64,000 nucleotides of DNA from Bradyrhizobium sp. CSA207 (GCF_029051685.1 NZ_JAACFT010000003.1:248001-312000), one strand, 5' to 3'. Positions 16,852-25,651 are shown, counted from the stretch's first letter. Program-made: numbers and translations. Notes: a model not told the origin generated them from the sequence alone.

Positions 16852-17592
16852 GTGCTCCTAGCTGTCTTCTCGGATATCCATGGCAACCGGCAGGCGTTCG
16901 AGGCGTGCCTGAAGGTGGCGCGCGCGAGAGGCGCGGAGCGGTTCGTTCTGCTCGGCGATCTCGTCGGCTATGGCGCCGATCCCGAATGGGTCGTGGATAC
17001 GGCGATGAGGCTGGTCGAGGACGGCGCCATCGCGGTTCGCGGCAACCATGACGAGGCGATCAGCACGACCAGCGAGACCATGAACGCCGAGGCGCAGGTC
17101 GCGATCGAATGGACCCGCGGACGGCTCGATGTAGCGCAGCGGCGCTTTTTGGCTGAGCTGCCGATGCTTGTGCAGGACGGCGATCGCCTGTTCGTCCACT
17201 CGGAAGCTTCGAGTCCCCAGCGCTGGCACTATGTCCGTTCGACGGCGGATGCCGCCAAAAGCCTGATCGCGACGCCTGCCCATGTTACATTCTGCGGCCA
17301 CATCCACCGTCCCGCCATCTATTCAATGTCGGTGACGGCGAAGATGACGAGCTTTGTGCCCAAGACCGGCGTCGCCGTGCAGTTCCTGCGCGGTCGGCAG
17401 TGGCTGGCGGTGCTCGGTGCGGTCGGCCAGCCGCGCGACGGCGATCCGTCCGCCGCTTTCGTGCTGTTCGATACGGTTTCGTGCGAGATCACCTATTGCC
17501 GCGTGCCCTATGACATCGCGAGCGCGGCGGGCAAGATCCGCGAGAACGGCCTGCCGCCCTGGCTGGCCGACCGCCTGTCACAGGGACGCTGA
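16852..17592 (+). CDS. Metallophosphoesterase (calcineurin-like, YfcE/PP-family type)
   Basis: 246 residues from GTG 16852 with GGAGGG upstream. Metallophosphatase signature blocks are all present: VFSDIHGNRQAF (D-x-H), LLGDLVGYGADP (G-D-x-x-x), VRGNHDEA (G-N-H-D/E), and the metal His pair FCGHIHRPAI. It would act as a phosphatase on protein or small phospho-substrates in the cytosol. It lies 117 bases after the membrane gene trio and 6 bases before a Ser/Thr kinase gene, suggesting opposing phosphatase and kinase. A small hairpin (CTTATC/GATAAG, 16817-16835) precedes it. Confidence 0.85.
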   Translation: MLLAVFSDIHGNRQAFEACLKVARARGAERFVLLGDLVGYGADPEWVVDTAMRLVEDGAIAVRGNHDEAISTTSETMNAEAQVAIEWTRGRLDVAQRRFLAELPMLVQDGDRLFVHSEASSPQRWHYVRSTADAAKSLIATPAHVTFCGHIHRPAIYSMSVTAKMTSFVPKTGVAVQFLRGRQWLAVLGAVGQPRDGDPSAAFVLFDTVSCEITYCRVPYDIASAAGKIRENGLPPWLADRLSQGR

Positions 17593-17597
17593 CGGCG

Positions 17598-19031
17598 ATG
17601 CCGAAACCCCTGGTCAAGCCCGGCGCCGAGATCGACGGTTACACCATCGGCGAATGCGTTCATGCCGGCGGCATGGCGACGTTGTGGAGCGTCACCCATC
17701 CCGGCATCAACGTGCCTCTGCTGATGAAGATCCCGCGGGTGTCGGAAGGCGAGGACCCGGCCGCGATCGTCTCCTTCGAGATGGAGATGATGATCCTGCC
17801 GCGGCTTGCGGGACCGCACGTGCCGGCCTGTTTCGGCACTGGCGATTTCGCCCACCAGGCCCATGTCGTGATCGAGCGCATTCCCGGGACCACGCTCTAC
17901 AAGCGGCTGCCCGACCTGCCGTTACCGTACGAGGAGGCGCGGCTGCTGGTTGCGAAGATCGCGGCCGCGCTCGCCGATTTGCACCGCCAGAACGTGATCC
18001 ATCACGATATCAAGCCGAGCAGCATCATGTTCCGCGACAGCGGCGAAGCGGTGCTGATCGACTATGGTCTGTCGCACCACAATCATCTGCCGGACCTGTT
18101 GCAGGCGGAGTTCCGGCTGCCTTACGGCACCGCGCCCTACATGGCGCCGGAGCGGCTGGCGGGGGTGCGCGACGATCAGCGCAGCGATCTGTTCTCGCTC
18201 GGCGTGCTGCTTTATTTCTTCACGACGGGGGAGCGGCCGTTCGGCGAAGGCGAGACACTGCGCGCGATGCGGCGCAGGCTGTGGCGCGATCCGCAGCCGC
18301 CGCGCAAATTGCGGGCGGACTATCCGCCCTGGCTCCAGGAGGTGGTGCTGCGCTGTCTCGAGATCGAGCCGGTCTGGCGCTATCCGACGGCATCGCAGCT
18401 CGCCTTCGATCTCACCCATCCGGGCCAGGTCAAGCTCACCGCACGCTCGGAGCGGATGAAGCGCGATCCCCTCAGCGTGGCGTGGCGGCGCCGCTTCAAC
18501 CTGGGCGTCATGCAGCCGCGCGCGAAGTCGGATGTCGCAGAGCAGCTCGCCTCGAGCCCGATCCTGGCGGTCGCGCTCGACACCGAGGAAGGCGGGCCGG
18601 AGCTGAACGAGGCGTTGCGTGTCACCACGGAGCGTATCCTCGCCACGCTGCCGTCGGCGCGGCTCGCCTGCGTCAACGTGCTCAAGCTCAACCGCATCGC
18701 TGTCGACCGTACCCTGGACGAGCAGGGCTCCAACAAACATATCGATCGCCTGGTGGCGCTCAGGCACTGGGCGACGCCGCTGAAGCTGGACGAGAGCCGG
18801 CTGTCGGTTCATGTGCTGGAAGCGGTCGATCCCGCCGCAGCGCTGTTGGAATTCGCCGAGGTCAACCAGGTCGACCACGTCATCATCGGTGCGCGGCAGG
18901 GCTCCTTCAGGCGCACGCTGCTTGGCAGCGTCTCGGCCAAGGTGGCCTCGGAAGCCGCCTGCACCGTCACCGTGGTGCGGCCGCCGCGGATGGCTGCGGA
19001 TGCGTCCGACGCAGGGCGAGCGGCCGGCTAG
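17598..19031 (+). CDS. Ser/Thr protein kinase fused to a UspA domain
   Basis: 477 residues. Kinase domain about 12-275: Gly loop GECVHAGGMATLW, ATP Lys44 (LLMKIP), catalytic loop HHDIKPSSIMF (Asp137), DYG155-157 in place of DFG, MAPE at 182-185 and SDLFSLGVLLYFFTTGERPF. Two departures: Arg before the catalytic Asp is His (non-RD), and the Asn normally at the end of HRDxKxxN is Ser142. The C-terminal 315-470 is a universal-stress-protein fold (ILAVALDTEEGG, then VDHVIIGARQGSFRRTLLGS and VTVVRPP, the nucleotide-binding G-2x-G-9x-G(S) region). Six bases after the phosphatase, so the two are one transcription unit. Role: stress-linked phosphorylation, probably of the neighbouring membrane complex (inference). 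Confidence 0.85.
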   Translation: MPKPLVKPGAEIDGYTIGECVHAGGMATLWSVTHPGINVPLLMKIPRVSEGEDPAAIVSFEMEMMILPRLAGPHVPACFGTGDFAHQAHVVIERIPGTTLYKRLPDLPLPYEEARLLVAKIAAALADLHRQNVIHHDIKPSSIMFRDSGEAVLIDYGLSHHNHLPDLLQAEFRLPYGTAPYMAPERLAGVRDDQRSDLFSLGVLLYFFTTGERPFGEGETLRAMRRRLWRDPQPPRKLRADYPPWLQEVVLRCLEIEPVWRYPTASQLAFDLTHPGQVKLTARSERMKRDPLSVAWRRRFNLGVMQPRAKSDVAEQLASSPILAVALDTEEGGPELNEALRVTTERILATLPSARLACVNVLKLNRIAVDRTLDEQGSNKHIDRLVALRHWATPLKLDESRLSVHVLEAVDPAAALLEFAEVNQVDHVIIGARQGSFRRTLLGSVSAKVASEAACTVTVVRPPRMAADASDAGRAAG

Positions 19032-19048
19032 GCGTCCTGCGGGAGGGA

Positions 19049-19240
19049 TCAGGCCGCGCGGGCGGCGTGGCCGTCGCGCTTGCGGCGTATGGGCCAGGTG
19101 AACCGGGGGCCATGCTCGCTATGCTCCGCATGACCGCCGAAGAACTGGATGATCTCGCGGCAGGGCTCGCAATTGAAGAGGTTACGCGACGCGGTTGCCT
19201 TGGTCATTTCCTTCAGGCAGTTCGGGCAATGCGGTTTCAT
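19049..19240 (-). CDS. Small zinc-ribbon-like hypothetical protein
   Basis: 63 residues: KPHCPNCLKEMTKA, then FNCEPCREIIQFFG. Two CxxC pairs about 18 residues apart suggest a structural zinc site. The C-terminus is basic (WPIRRKRDGHAARAA). It is last of three tiny minus-strand genes and convergent with the kinase gene. No named family. Confidence 0.55.
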   Translation of the reverse strand: MKPHCPNCLKEMTKATASRNLFNCEPCREIIQFFGGHAEHSEHGPRFTWPIRRKRDGHAARAA

Positions 19241-19264
19241 GGGGTGTCCCGGAAAAAGGAATTT

Positions 19265-19444
19265 TCAGTGCCGGCTCGGCGGGTGGCGCTGATGCTCCAG
19301 GTCCGAATTGTCGAGCCCGGTATCGTCGTTTGGTGCGCCAGCGGCATGCTTGAGGCGGCCGAAGAAATAATCGAGGTTCGGATGCGGTCGGCGCGGGATA
19401 CGGCACCTGCCCTTGGGCTGACGTTTCACGATCGCGATCTGCAT
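19265..19444 (-). CDS. 59-residue basic hypothetical protein
   Basis: ATG 19444 to TGA 19265. Begins MQIAIVKRQPKGRCRIPRRP and continues HPNLDYFFGRLKHAAGAPND, a well-composed stretch with no low complexity. Lies 25 bases upstream of the zinc-ribbon gene and 4 bases downstream of the next small gene on the same strand, so the three could be co-transcribed. No family recognised; no strong ribosome site. Confidence 0.4.
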   Translation of the reverse strand: MQIAIVKRQPKGRCRIPRRPHPNLDYFFGRLKHAAGAPNDDTGLDNSDLEHQRHPPSRH

Positions 19445-19448
19445 GGCA

Positions 19449-19589
19449 TCAATCCCGGAGAAGGCGAGGGTGAGCGATGCGGGCCGAACGTGCCGTGACT
19501 TTCACCGGTCCGGCAGATGGGCCAAACACAACAAATGCACTGAAACCAATCCACAACGCCACGCCAGTCCAAACCAGGGTCGTCGTCAT
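19449..19589 (-). CDS. 46-residue single-span membrane micro-protein
   Basis: ATG 19589 to TGA 19449 with GGGAGC 8 bases upstream. One hydrophobic segment from the start (TLVWTGVALWIGFSAFVVFG), followed by a short basic tail ending HPRLLRD. Typical of a small inner-membrane protein. First of the three-gene minus-strand cluster. Confidence 0.45.
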   Translation of the reverse strand: MTTTLVWTGVALWIGFSAFVVFGPSAGPVKVTARSARIAHPRLLRD

Positions 19590-19753
19590 GATGTGCTCCC
19601 GTCAAAAGCAGGCAGGAATCACTTGCGGTGATTTGCACGAATCAGGGAAGCCCGGATGAGTACGGATTTTGGTTGCAATTTTAGGCATCGCGCGCCGCAA
19701 CACTGGTAAGAACCGCAGGCTTGCGAGCCGCTTATGCAGCGCCTGGTGATGGC

Positions 19754-20455
19754 TCAGATGGCTTCGCCGCGCGCGCCCGCGGCTGCGTTGCGGATCGCGG
19801 CGATGTTGGTCTTGTAGGCCTCCAGCGTGCCGCCCCTGAACACGGAGGTGCCGGCGACGAAGGCATTGGCGCCGGCTGCGGCCAACGCGCCCGCGACGTC
19901 GGGGCCGACGCCGCCGTCGACTTCGATGTCGATCGGGCGTCCTGCCGTTATCGCGCGGATGTCGCGGATCTTGCCGATCGCGGAGGGAATGAAGGCCTGG
20001 CCGCCGAACCCGGGATTGACCGACATCACCAGCACGAGGTCGACCAGATCGAGGACGTATTCGAGCGTGCTGATCGGGGTTCCCGGATTGAGCGACACGC
20101 CGGCCTTCTTGCCCAGCGCGCGGATCGCCTGGAGCGAGCGGTGCAGGTGAGGACCCGCCTCCGCATGCACGGTGATGTGGTCGCAGCCGGCCTTTGCAAA
20201 GGCCTCGAGATAGGGATCGCAGGGCGAGATCATCAAATGCGCGTCGAAGATCTTCTTCGTGTGCGGGCGCATCGCCTTGATGACGTCGGGCCCATAGGAA
20301 ATGTTCGGGACGAAGTGGCCGTCCATCACGTCGAGATGGAGCCAGTCGGCGCCGGCAGAATCCACCGCCCGCACCTCTTCGCCGAGCCTGGAGAAATCCG
20401 AGGCCAGGATCGAGGGCGCAATTACCAGGGGGCGGGGGGCGAAGGCTTGGGTCAT
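19754..20455 (-). CDS. rpe: Ribulose-phosphate 3-epimerase
   Basis: 233-residue TIM-barrel enzyme interconverting ribulose-5-P and xylulose-5-P in the pentose phosphate and Calvin cycles. Motifs: [36 protein letters not shown] (metal His/Asp and signature), [27 protein letters not shown] (signature 2) and [10 protein letters not shown]. The start was set at ATG 20455 because the family begins here; an in-frame extension to 20503 is rejected. Stands alone between small genes and an EF-hand gene. Confidence 0.95.
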   Translation of the reverse strand: MTQAFAPRPLVIAPSILASDFSRLGEEVRAVDSAGADWLHLDVMDGHFVPNISYGPDVIKAMRPHTKKIFDAHLMISPCDPYLEAFAKAGCDHITVHAEAGPHLHRSLQAIRALGKKAGVSLNPGTPISTLEYVLDLVDLVLVMSVNPGFGGQAFIPSAIGKIRDIRAITAGRPIDIEVDGGVGPDVAGALAAAGANAFVAGTSVFRGGTLEAYKTNIAAIRNAAAGARGEAI

Positions 20456-20706
20456 GGCGCAGTTTCCCGTGGCGGCCGTGAGAGAGCAGGCCTCGCCTAA
20501 CATGGGCCTGTGCGCCGGGCAATGCAGGGGAGGCGGGCTTCCTGTGGGCGGAAATTTCTGCCGTCTGCGGCATGAATTGCCGATGTTCCCGAGCTGCGCG
20601 CGGCGCGAGGGAAGCAGATTTCATTGAGCTTTTCGCGCTGGCACGACGCTTGCTGACTTTCCAACGAACATTGGCTGCGGCATGCCGCATCGGTTGGAGT
20701 TGTGCA

Positions 20707-21504
20707 ATGTTGTTCGCGCTTGGTGCCGTAGGCAGTGCGCTCGACGCGTTACAGTCGCTGACGAATTCGAAATCGTCATCGTCGACACAGAAGGCCGGGT
20801 CGACGCAGAAGACCGGGTCTTCGCAAGGGGCGACCAACCCGTTCGCGATCGACAGCACGTCCAGCACAGTGACCTCGCTGGTCGGCTCAGGCAAAGGTCC
20901 ACAGATCGCGCCGGAGACGATGAGCGCGTTGCTTGCCGCACAAGGCCAGTCGTCGGACAGCGCAAGCAACACCACCAACTCGACCTCGTCGAGCTCGACG
21001 TCCACGAAGTCGATGAGCCGCGAGGACGCACTGAAGGACCTGTTCTCGCAGATCGATGCGGACGGCGATGGCAAGATCACCAAGTCCGAATTCGAGAACG
21101 CGCTCGGCGCCGGCGGCACCAACCTGGCGCAGGCTGACGACGTGTTCTCCAAGCTCGATGCAAATTCCGACGACAGCGTTAGCCTCGATGAGATGTCGAA
21201 GGCGCTGAAGAGCGGCCACCACCACGCAAACTCGGGCGACGCGTCCGGCAGCGGCTCGGAGTCCTCGTCGCAGGGAAGCGGCGGATCGACCTCGACCACG
21301 ACGACCGCCGCCGACGGCTCGACCACGACCACCGTCACCTATGCCGACGGATTCAAGATGTCGACCACGGTCCCGGGCGCCTCCAGCGCTTCGAAGGCAT
21401 CGGGCGCCGGCAACTCCGCCTATAACTGGTTCGAGCAGATGATGCAGCGCGAGGCGCAGGCATCGTCGGGATCCGCGGCTTCATCCACGTCGATGAGTGT
21501 GTGA
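20707..21504 (+). CDS. Ser/Thr-rich EF-hand calcium-binding protein
   Basis: 265 residues. Two EF-hand loops: 117-128 (DADGDGKITKSE) and 151-162 (DANSDDSVSLDE), the first canonical, the second degenerate but with the acidic positions. Both flanks are low-complexity: Ser/Thr/Gln before (about 20-100) and Ser/Gly/Thr after (about 170-265), with a weak repeat around TTTTAADGSTTTTVTYADG. No signal peptide is evident. The composition resembles proteins annotated as XopAW-type calcium-binding effectors in rhizobia and xanthomonads, but no secretion system is visible here. ATG 20707 was chosen as the first start near the low-complexity N-terminus; an upstream ATG at 20572 is possible. Confidence 0.7.
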   Translation: MLFALGAVGSALDALQSLTNSKSSSSTQKAGSTQKTGSSQGATNPFAIDSTSSTVTSLVGSGKGPQIAPETMSALLAAQGQSSDSASNTTNSTSSSSTSTKSMSREDALKDLFSQIDADGDGKITKSEFENALGAGGTNLAQADDVFSKLDANSDDSVSLDEMSKALKSGHHHANSGDASGSGSESSSQGSGGSTSTTTTAADGSTTTTVTYADGFKMSTTVPGASSASKASGAGNSAYNWFEQMMQREAQASSGSAASSTSMSV

Positions 21505-21511
21505 CGCGGGC

Positions 21512-21724
21512 CTAGTCCGAATATGCGCGCGTGATCTCGCGATAGGTGTAGTGATCGCGGATTTCATGGTTGAAGAACGTCCCCTTCGAGCGCGCAGCCC
21601 TGAAGGCGTCGGCAACCTCCGGCGGAACATCCTCATAAACGTAGATGCGCCCGCTGACGAAGGTTACCTTCAGCTCGCGGGTATCGGGGGCGTAGCGGAA
21701 AAAGCGGATCGCGGACGACTGCAT
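21512..21724 (-). CDS. KTSC domain protein
   Basis: 70 residues covering one KTSC domain: SSAIRFFRYAPDTRELKVTF, GRIYVYEDVPPEVADAFRAA, SKGTFFNHEIRDHY. The family name comes from a Lys-Thr-Ser-Cys type lysyl-tRNA-synthetase appendage; the function of free copies is unknown, perhaps RNA binding. Its stop is 7 bases from the convergent EF-hand stop. ATG 21724 gives the family N-terminus. Confidence 0.8.
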   Translation of the reverse strand: MQSSAIRFFRYAPDTRELKVTFVSGRIYVYEDVPPEVADAFRAARSKGTFFNHEIRDHYTYREITRAYSD

Positions 21725-21774
21725 GACGGTGCACCTTGGCCCGTCGCAACAACGCTGGATCAGGCGTTTCGTTG

Positions 21775-22779
21775 CTAGCCGAACCGGTCCTTCCACGCCG
21801 GCAGCGCACCCGCGAATGGCAGCGCCGTTGCGTTGTAGACGCCGCGGGCGATCGCGCGGGCGACCACGTTGGCGGCGACCATGCCGAGCTCGGTGAGCTC
21901 GACCAGCGGCTCGATCGGCTTCTCGCAGGTAGCTGCGGCAAACAGCACGTCGCCGTCGAGCGGGGCGTGCACCGGATAGATCGCTCGGGCAAACCCGGTC
22001 TGGGCGATCATCGCGAGCCGCTTGGCCTGCGCCTTGGTCAGGATGGCGTCGGTGACGACGAGGCCGATCGTGGTGTTCTCGCCGGCGCTTGCGGCGGCTC
22101 CGCCCTTGATGCGCATCGCCAGCATGTCTGGCGTGAACTTGTCCGGCAGACCGCGGGCGCCGAACTCACCGTTCTGCTCGAACGGCGCGGCCCAGAACCA
22201 GGGTCCGGTGCCGACGGTGACGCTGCCGACCGCGTTGACGACCATGATGGCGGCGACTTTGACGCCGCTCCGCATCGTCGCCGAGGCCGAACCGAGTCCG
22301 CCCTTGAAGGTGGCTGTGGTGGCGCCGAGGCCCGCGCCGACGCTGCCGAGCGCAAAGTCGTTGCCGGCTGCGGCAGCCGCGGCGTAGCCGAGATCGCGAT
22401 AGGGCGAGAAGCGGCCCCAGGCCTTGTCGCCGCCATTGAGCAGGTCGAACACGATAGCGCCCGGCACGACCGGGATCACGGCCTCCCGGATCCGAAAGCC
22501 GCGGCCCTGCTCGGCGAGCCAGGCTTGGACCCCGCCTGCGGAATCGAGGCCGAAGGCGGAGCCGCCCGACAGCGTGATCGCGTCGACGCGCTCGACCGTA
22601 TTAGCGACGTCGAGCAGCGAGACTTCGCGCGTGCCGGGGCCGCCGCCGCGGACGTCGATCGCCGCGACCGCTGGCGAATCGAAGATGATTGCTGTCGTGC
22701 CGGAGGCGAGTTTCGCATCCTCGGCATGGCCGACGCGGACGCCGGCGATATCGGTGAGAAGGTCTTTCAAGGGCGACAC
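21775..22779 (-). CDS. P1 family (S58, DmpA-type) aminopeptidase/amidase
   Basis: About 335 residues. DmpA family enzymes self-cleave at a Gly-Ser/Thr-type site to form alpha and beta chains and act on small peptides or amides. Seen: LLTDIAGVRVGHAEDAKLAS, GGGPGTREVSLLD, LSGGSAFGLDSAGGVQAWL, and ENTTIGLVVTDAILTKAQ, where the N-T-T-I motif matches the self-processing nucleophile region. GTG 22779 has GGAG upstream and matches the usual start; an ATG 13 codons earlier (22818) is possible. Neighbouring KTSC gene is same strand but not obviously linked. Confidence 0.85.
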   Translation of the reverse strand: MSPLKDLLTDIAGVRVGHAEDAKLASGTTAIIFDSPAVAAIDVRGGGPGTREVSLLDVANTVERVDAITLSGGSAFGLDSAGGVQAWLAEQGRGFRIREAVIPVVPGAIVFDLLNGGDKAWGRFSPYRDLGYAAAAAAGNDFALGSVGAGLGATTATFKGGLGSASATMRSGVKVAAIMVVNAVGSVTVGTGPWFWAAPFEQNGEFGARGLPDKFTPDMLAMRIKGGAAASAGENTTIGLVVTDAILTKAQAKRLAMIAQTGFARAIYPVHAPLDGDVLFAAATCEKPIEPLVELTELGMVAANVVARAIARGVYNATALPFAGALPAWKDRFG

Positions 22780-22831
22780 TCCTGCGCTCCAGGCGGTTGG
22801 CCTGAAGCGATAGCGCACGCATGCGCCGCGC

Positions 22832-25651
22832 TCAACTGGCCAACGCCGTCCTGAGCATTTTGGCGAGTTCGGACTTGCGGTAGGGCTTTGCCAGCAGCAG
22901 CACGCCGGAGTCGAGCCGGCCGTGATGGACGATGGCGTTTTCCGTGTAGCCCGAGGTGAACAGCGTCTTCAGATCGGGGCGCCGCCGTGCCGCCTCGTCG
23001 GCGAGCTGCCGGCCGTTCATGGCGCCCGGCATGATGATGTCGGTGAAGAGCAGGTCGATCCCGTTGTCGGCATCGATGATGGTGAGGGCCTCGGCCGCAT
23101 TGGCAGCTTCGAGCGCGGTGTAGCCGAGAGTCTTGATCTGGGTCACCACATATTGCCGCACCAGCGCATCGTCCTCGACGATCAGGATCTTCTCGTTGCC
23201 GCCGGTGATGGGTACATTCTTGCTCGCCTCGAACTCGGTCTCCTGCACGCCGCTCGAGCGCGGCAGGTAGATCTTCACGCTGGTGCCGTGGCCTTCCTCG
23301 CTGTAGATCTTGACGTGGCCTCCGGACTGCTTGACGAAGCCGAACACCATGCTGAGCCCGAGGCCGGTACCTTTGCCGACCTCCTTGGTGGTGAAGAACG
23401 GGTCGAATACCCGGTCGATCAGGTCGGCCGGGATTCCGGCGCCGGTATCGCTCACCGCGATCATGACGTAGTTGCCGGGCGTGACGTCGGCATTCATGCT
23501 GGCGTAGCCGTCGTCGAGAAAAATGTTGCGCGTCTCGAGCACCAGCGTGCCCCCTTCGGGCATGGCGTCGCGCGCGTTGAGGGCGAGATTGAGGATGGCA
23601 GAGGTGAGCTGATTTGGATCGACGAGCGCCGGCCAGGCGTCCTCGGTGAGCTGCGGGTTGATGGTGATCTGCTCGCCGAGGGTGGGATGCAGCAGCTTGG
23701 CGGCCTCGAGCGCCAGTGCGTTGACGTCGATCTCGCGCGGCTGGAGCGGTTGCTTGCGGGCGAAGGCGAGCAGGTGCTTGGTCAGCTGCGCGCCGCGTTC
23801 GGCCGCGTCGTCGATCAGCTTGGTGATGGCGGCGAGCTCGGGCCGGTCGGCGACGGCGTCGCCAAGGATGCCGATCGTGCCGGTGATCACGGTCAGCACG
23901 TTGTTGAAGTCGTGGGCGACGCCGCCGGTCAGCTGGCCGATGGCGTCCATCTTCTGGACCTGCCGGAGCTGGGCCTCGGCGGCTTGCTTGTCGGTCAGGT
24001 CGCGGCCGATGAAGAAATGGCGCTTCACGGGCTCCGACCAGGTGCCCATCCAGTTCAGAGTGACCTCGTGACCGTCGTAATGGTAGTAACGTGCCTCGAA
24101 GCTGCGCTTGATCTGGCCGCGGCGTGCCGCGCGCATCTCGCCTCGCGTCTTCTCGAGGTCGTCGGGATGGATGAATTCGGTCGCGCTGTGTCCGATCATA
24201 TCCTCCGGGTTGAGGCCGAGGATGTCCTTCACGCTCGGGCTGACCTGGATGAAATTGCCATAACCGTCGGTGACCAGGATCAGGTCCTGCGAGGTCTCGA
24301 AGATGCGCTGGCGCTCCTCGATCTCGCGGCGCAGCTTTTCCCTGGACTGTTTCTCCTCCGTGATGTCATGCGCGATCTTGGAGACGCCGATGATCTCGCC
24401 GCTGTCGGTCTTAAGCGGAGAAATATTCAGGACGACGTCGAGCGGACGACCGTCCTTTCGGATCCGGACCGTCTCGTGCTGGGCGATCGACTCGTTGCTG
24501 CCGACCCGGTTGAGGATACCTCTGACTTCGGCTTTACGATCCTGCGGCACGATGATGTCGATCGACTTGCCGATGGCCTCCGCGGCGGAATAGCCAAACA
24601 GATGTTCGGCGGCCTTGTTCCAGCCCGTGATGATACCGTCGAGCGTCTTGGTGATGATGGCGTCATTGGCAGATTCGACGACGGCGCCGTATAGCGCGAG
24701 GCGCTTGCCATAATAGTCGCGCTCCGAAGCCGATTGCTGGCGCAGCCTGCCGACAAGTCCCACCGTGTGCGCCTGGAGGCGGACGTTGTCGATCAGCAGC
24801 ACCGCGAGCACGAAGGTCGCCGCGCCGAGGCCGTAGAGGCGGCCCGTGTAGAAACCGAGATCGAAGCGGGCGATGTTGACGATCGCCGACAGCGCGATGT
24901 CGAACAACCAGGCGCACATCACCACCATGAGCCAGACGTCGATCACGGAGTACGGCCGCCGGAACCACAGCGAGACAAGCGCGGCGAAGCTCAAGGACCA
25001 CACGAAGGACACCACGCCGATCATGATTTGCGTGTAGTGGCCGTCGCGCAGCAGGACCGGAAGCAGGTCGTGCCCGATGGTGACGATCCAAGTGAAGACG
25101 ATGATGGCGGCAACGACGCCGAGCACGCTGGCGTAGATCGCTTTGGTTGTCGAGCCGGCGATCCTGACACCGCCGTCGGCCTCCTTCAGCCAGGCATAGG
25201 CCAGCACGCAGAGCGGGAAGCCGCCGTGCCAGATCATGTAGAGCCAGACGGTGGTCTGCCGGCCGGCGCCCAAAAGTCCGGTCGGCGTGAAAAGCCCGGG
25301 GAAAGTGAGGGCATGGACCAGCGCCGCGGCGGCGGTGAACAGATAGCCGGTTGCGAGCAGCAGCAGCGCTCGCGTCCGCAACACCGCGAACTGCGACAGC
25401 AGCAGGACCGCGGTGATGATGTCGGCAACGGCGAGGGCGGATTGGTAGCTCGCCACGAAGGCGGGCATTGGCAGCAGCGGGATACCGGCGAAGGGAACGG
25501 CCAGCGCGAAAAGGACTGCGGAAACGCCGACGATCGCCGTTGCTGCAGTGCGGTCTGTCTGGGTGGCCGGCAACGTCGACAGAAATGCGCTTCGATCGGT
25601 TGTCGCAGGCACGTCTACTTCTTGTAGATGGGTCTTGAGCATCAGCGCCAT
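22832..25651 (-). CDS. Membrane PAS-PAS hybrid histidine kinase with C-terminal receiver (MASE4-like sensor)
   Basis: About 939 residues. N-terminal eight or so hydrophobic segments (about 30-315) look like a MASE4-type integral sensor (FVASYQSALAVADIITAVLL). Two PAS domains (about 320-440: AVVESANDAIITKTLDGIIT; about 460-570). HisKA with H box GGVAHDFNNVLTVITG, HATPase N box LNLALNARDAMPEGG and DTGAGIP, then GTGLGLSMVFGF, and a receiver (EKILIVEDDALVR, LLFTDIIMPGAMNG) at about 820-935. This kinase layout often signals to a separate receiver, and a divergent stand-alone receiver lies at 25882. The start is uncertain among in-frame ATGs at 25699, 25651 and 25642. Confidence 0.88.
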   Translation of the reverse strand: MALMLKTHLQEVDVPATTDRSAFLSTLPATQTDRTAATAIVGVSAVLFALAVPFAGIPLLPMPAFVASYQSALAVADIITAVLLLSQFAVLRTRALLLLATGYLFTAAAALVHALTFPGLFTPTGLLGAGRQTTVWLYMIWHGGFPLCVLAYAWLKEADGGVRIAGSTTKAIYASVLGVVAAIIVFTWIVTIGHDLLPVLLRDGHYTQIMIGVVSFVWSLSFAALVSLWFRRPYSVIDVWLMVVMCAWLFDIALSAIVNIARFDLGFYTGRLYGLGAATFVLAVLLIDNVRLQAHTVGLVGRLRQQSASERDYYGKRLALYGAVVESANDAIITKTLDGIITGWNKAAEHLFGYSAAEAIGKSIDIIVPQDRKAEVRGILNRVGSNESIAQHETVRIRKDGRPLDVVLNISPLKTDSGEIIGVSKIAHDITEEKQSREKLRREIEERQRIFETSQDLILVTDGYGNFIQVSPSVKDILGLNPEDMIGHSATEFIHPDDLEKTRGEMRAARRGQIKRSFEARYYHYDGHEVTLNWMGTWSEPVKRHFFIGRDLTDKQAAEAQLRQVQKMDAIGQLTGGVAHDFNNVLTVITGTIGILGDAVADRPELAAITKLIDDAAERGAQLTKHLLAFARKQPLQPREIDVNALALEAAKLLHPTLGEQITINPQLTEDAWPALVDPNQLTSAILNLALNARDAMPEGGTLVLETRNIFLDDGYASMNADVTPGNYVMIAVSDTGAGIPADLIDRVFDPFFTTKEVGKGTGLGLSMVFGFVKQSGGHVKIYSEEGHGTSVKIYLPRSSGVQETEFEASKNVPITGGNEKILIVEDDALVRQYVVTQIKTLGYTALEAANAAEALTIIDADNGIDLLFTDIIMPGAMNGRQLADEAARRRPDLKTLFTSGYTENAIVHHGRLDSGVLLLAKPYRKSELAKMLRTALAS

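Noticed and set aside
17354..19498. 714-codon open frame on the plus strand overlapping the phosphatase and kinase genes
   Set aside because: It is a GC-driven shadow: low-complexity Arg/Ala/Gly-rich translation without motifs, while the overlapping frames carry full metallophosphoesterase and kinase signatures.
19602..21338. 578-codon minus-strand frame covering rpe and the EF-hand gene
   Set aside because: Runs out of frame with rpe and antisense to the EF-hand gene; the Val/Ser/Asp-rich start mirrors the Ser/Thr low-complexity coding strand.
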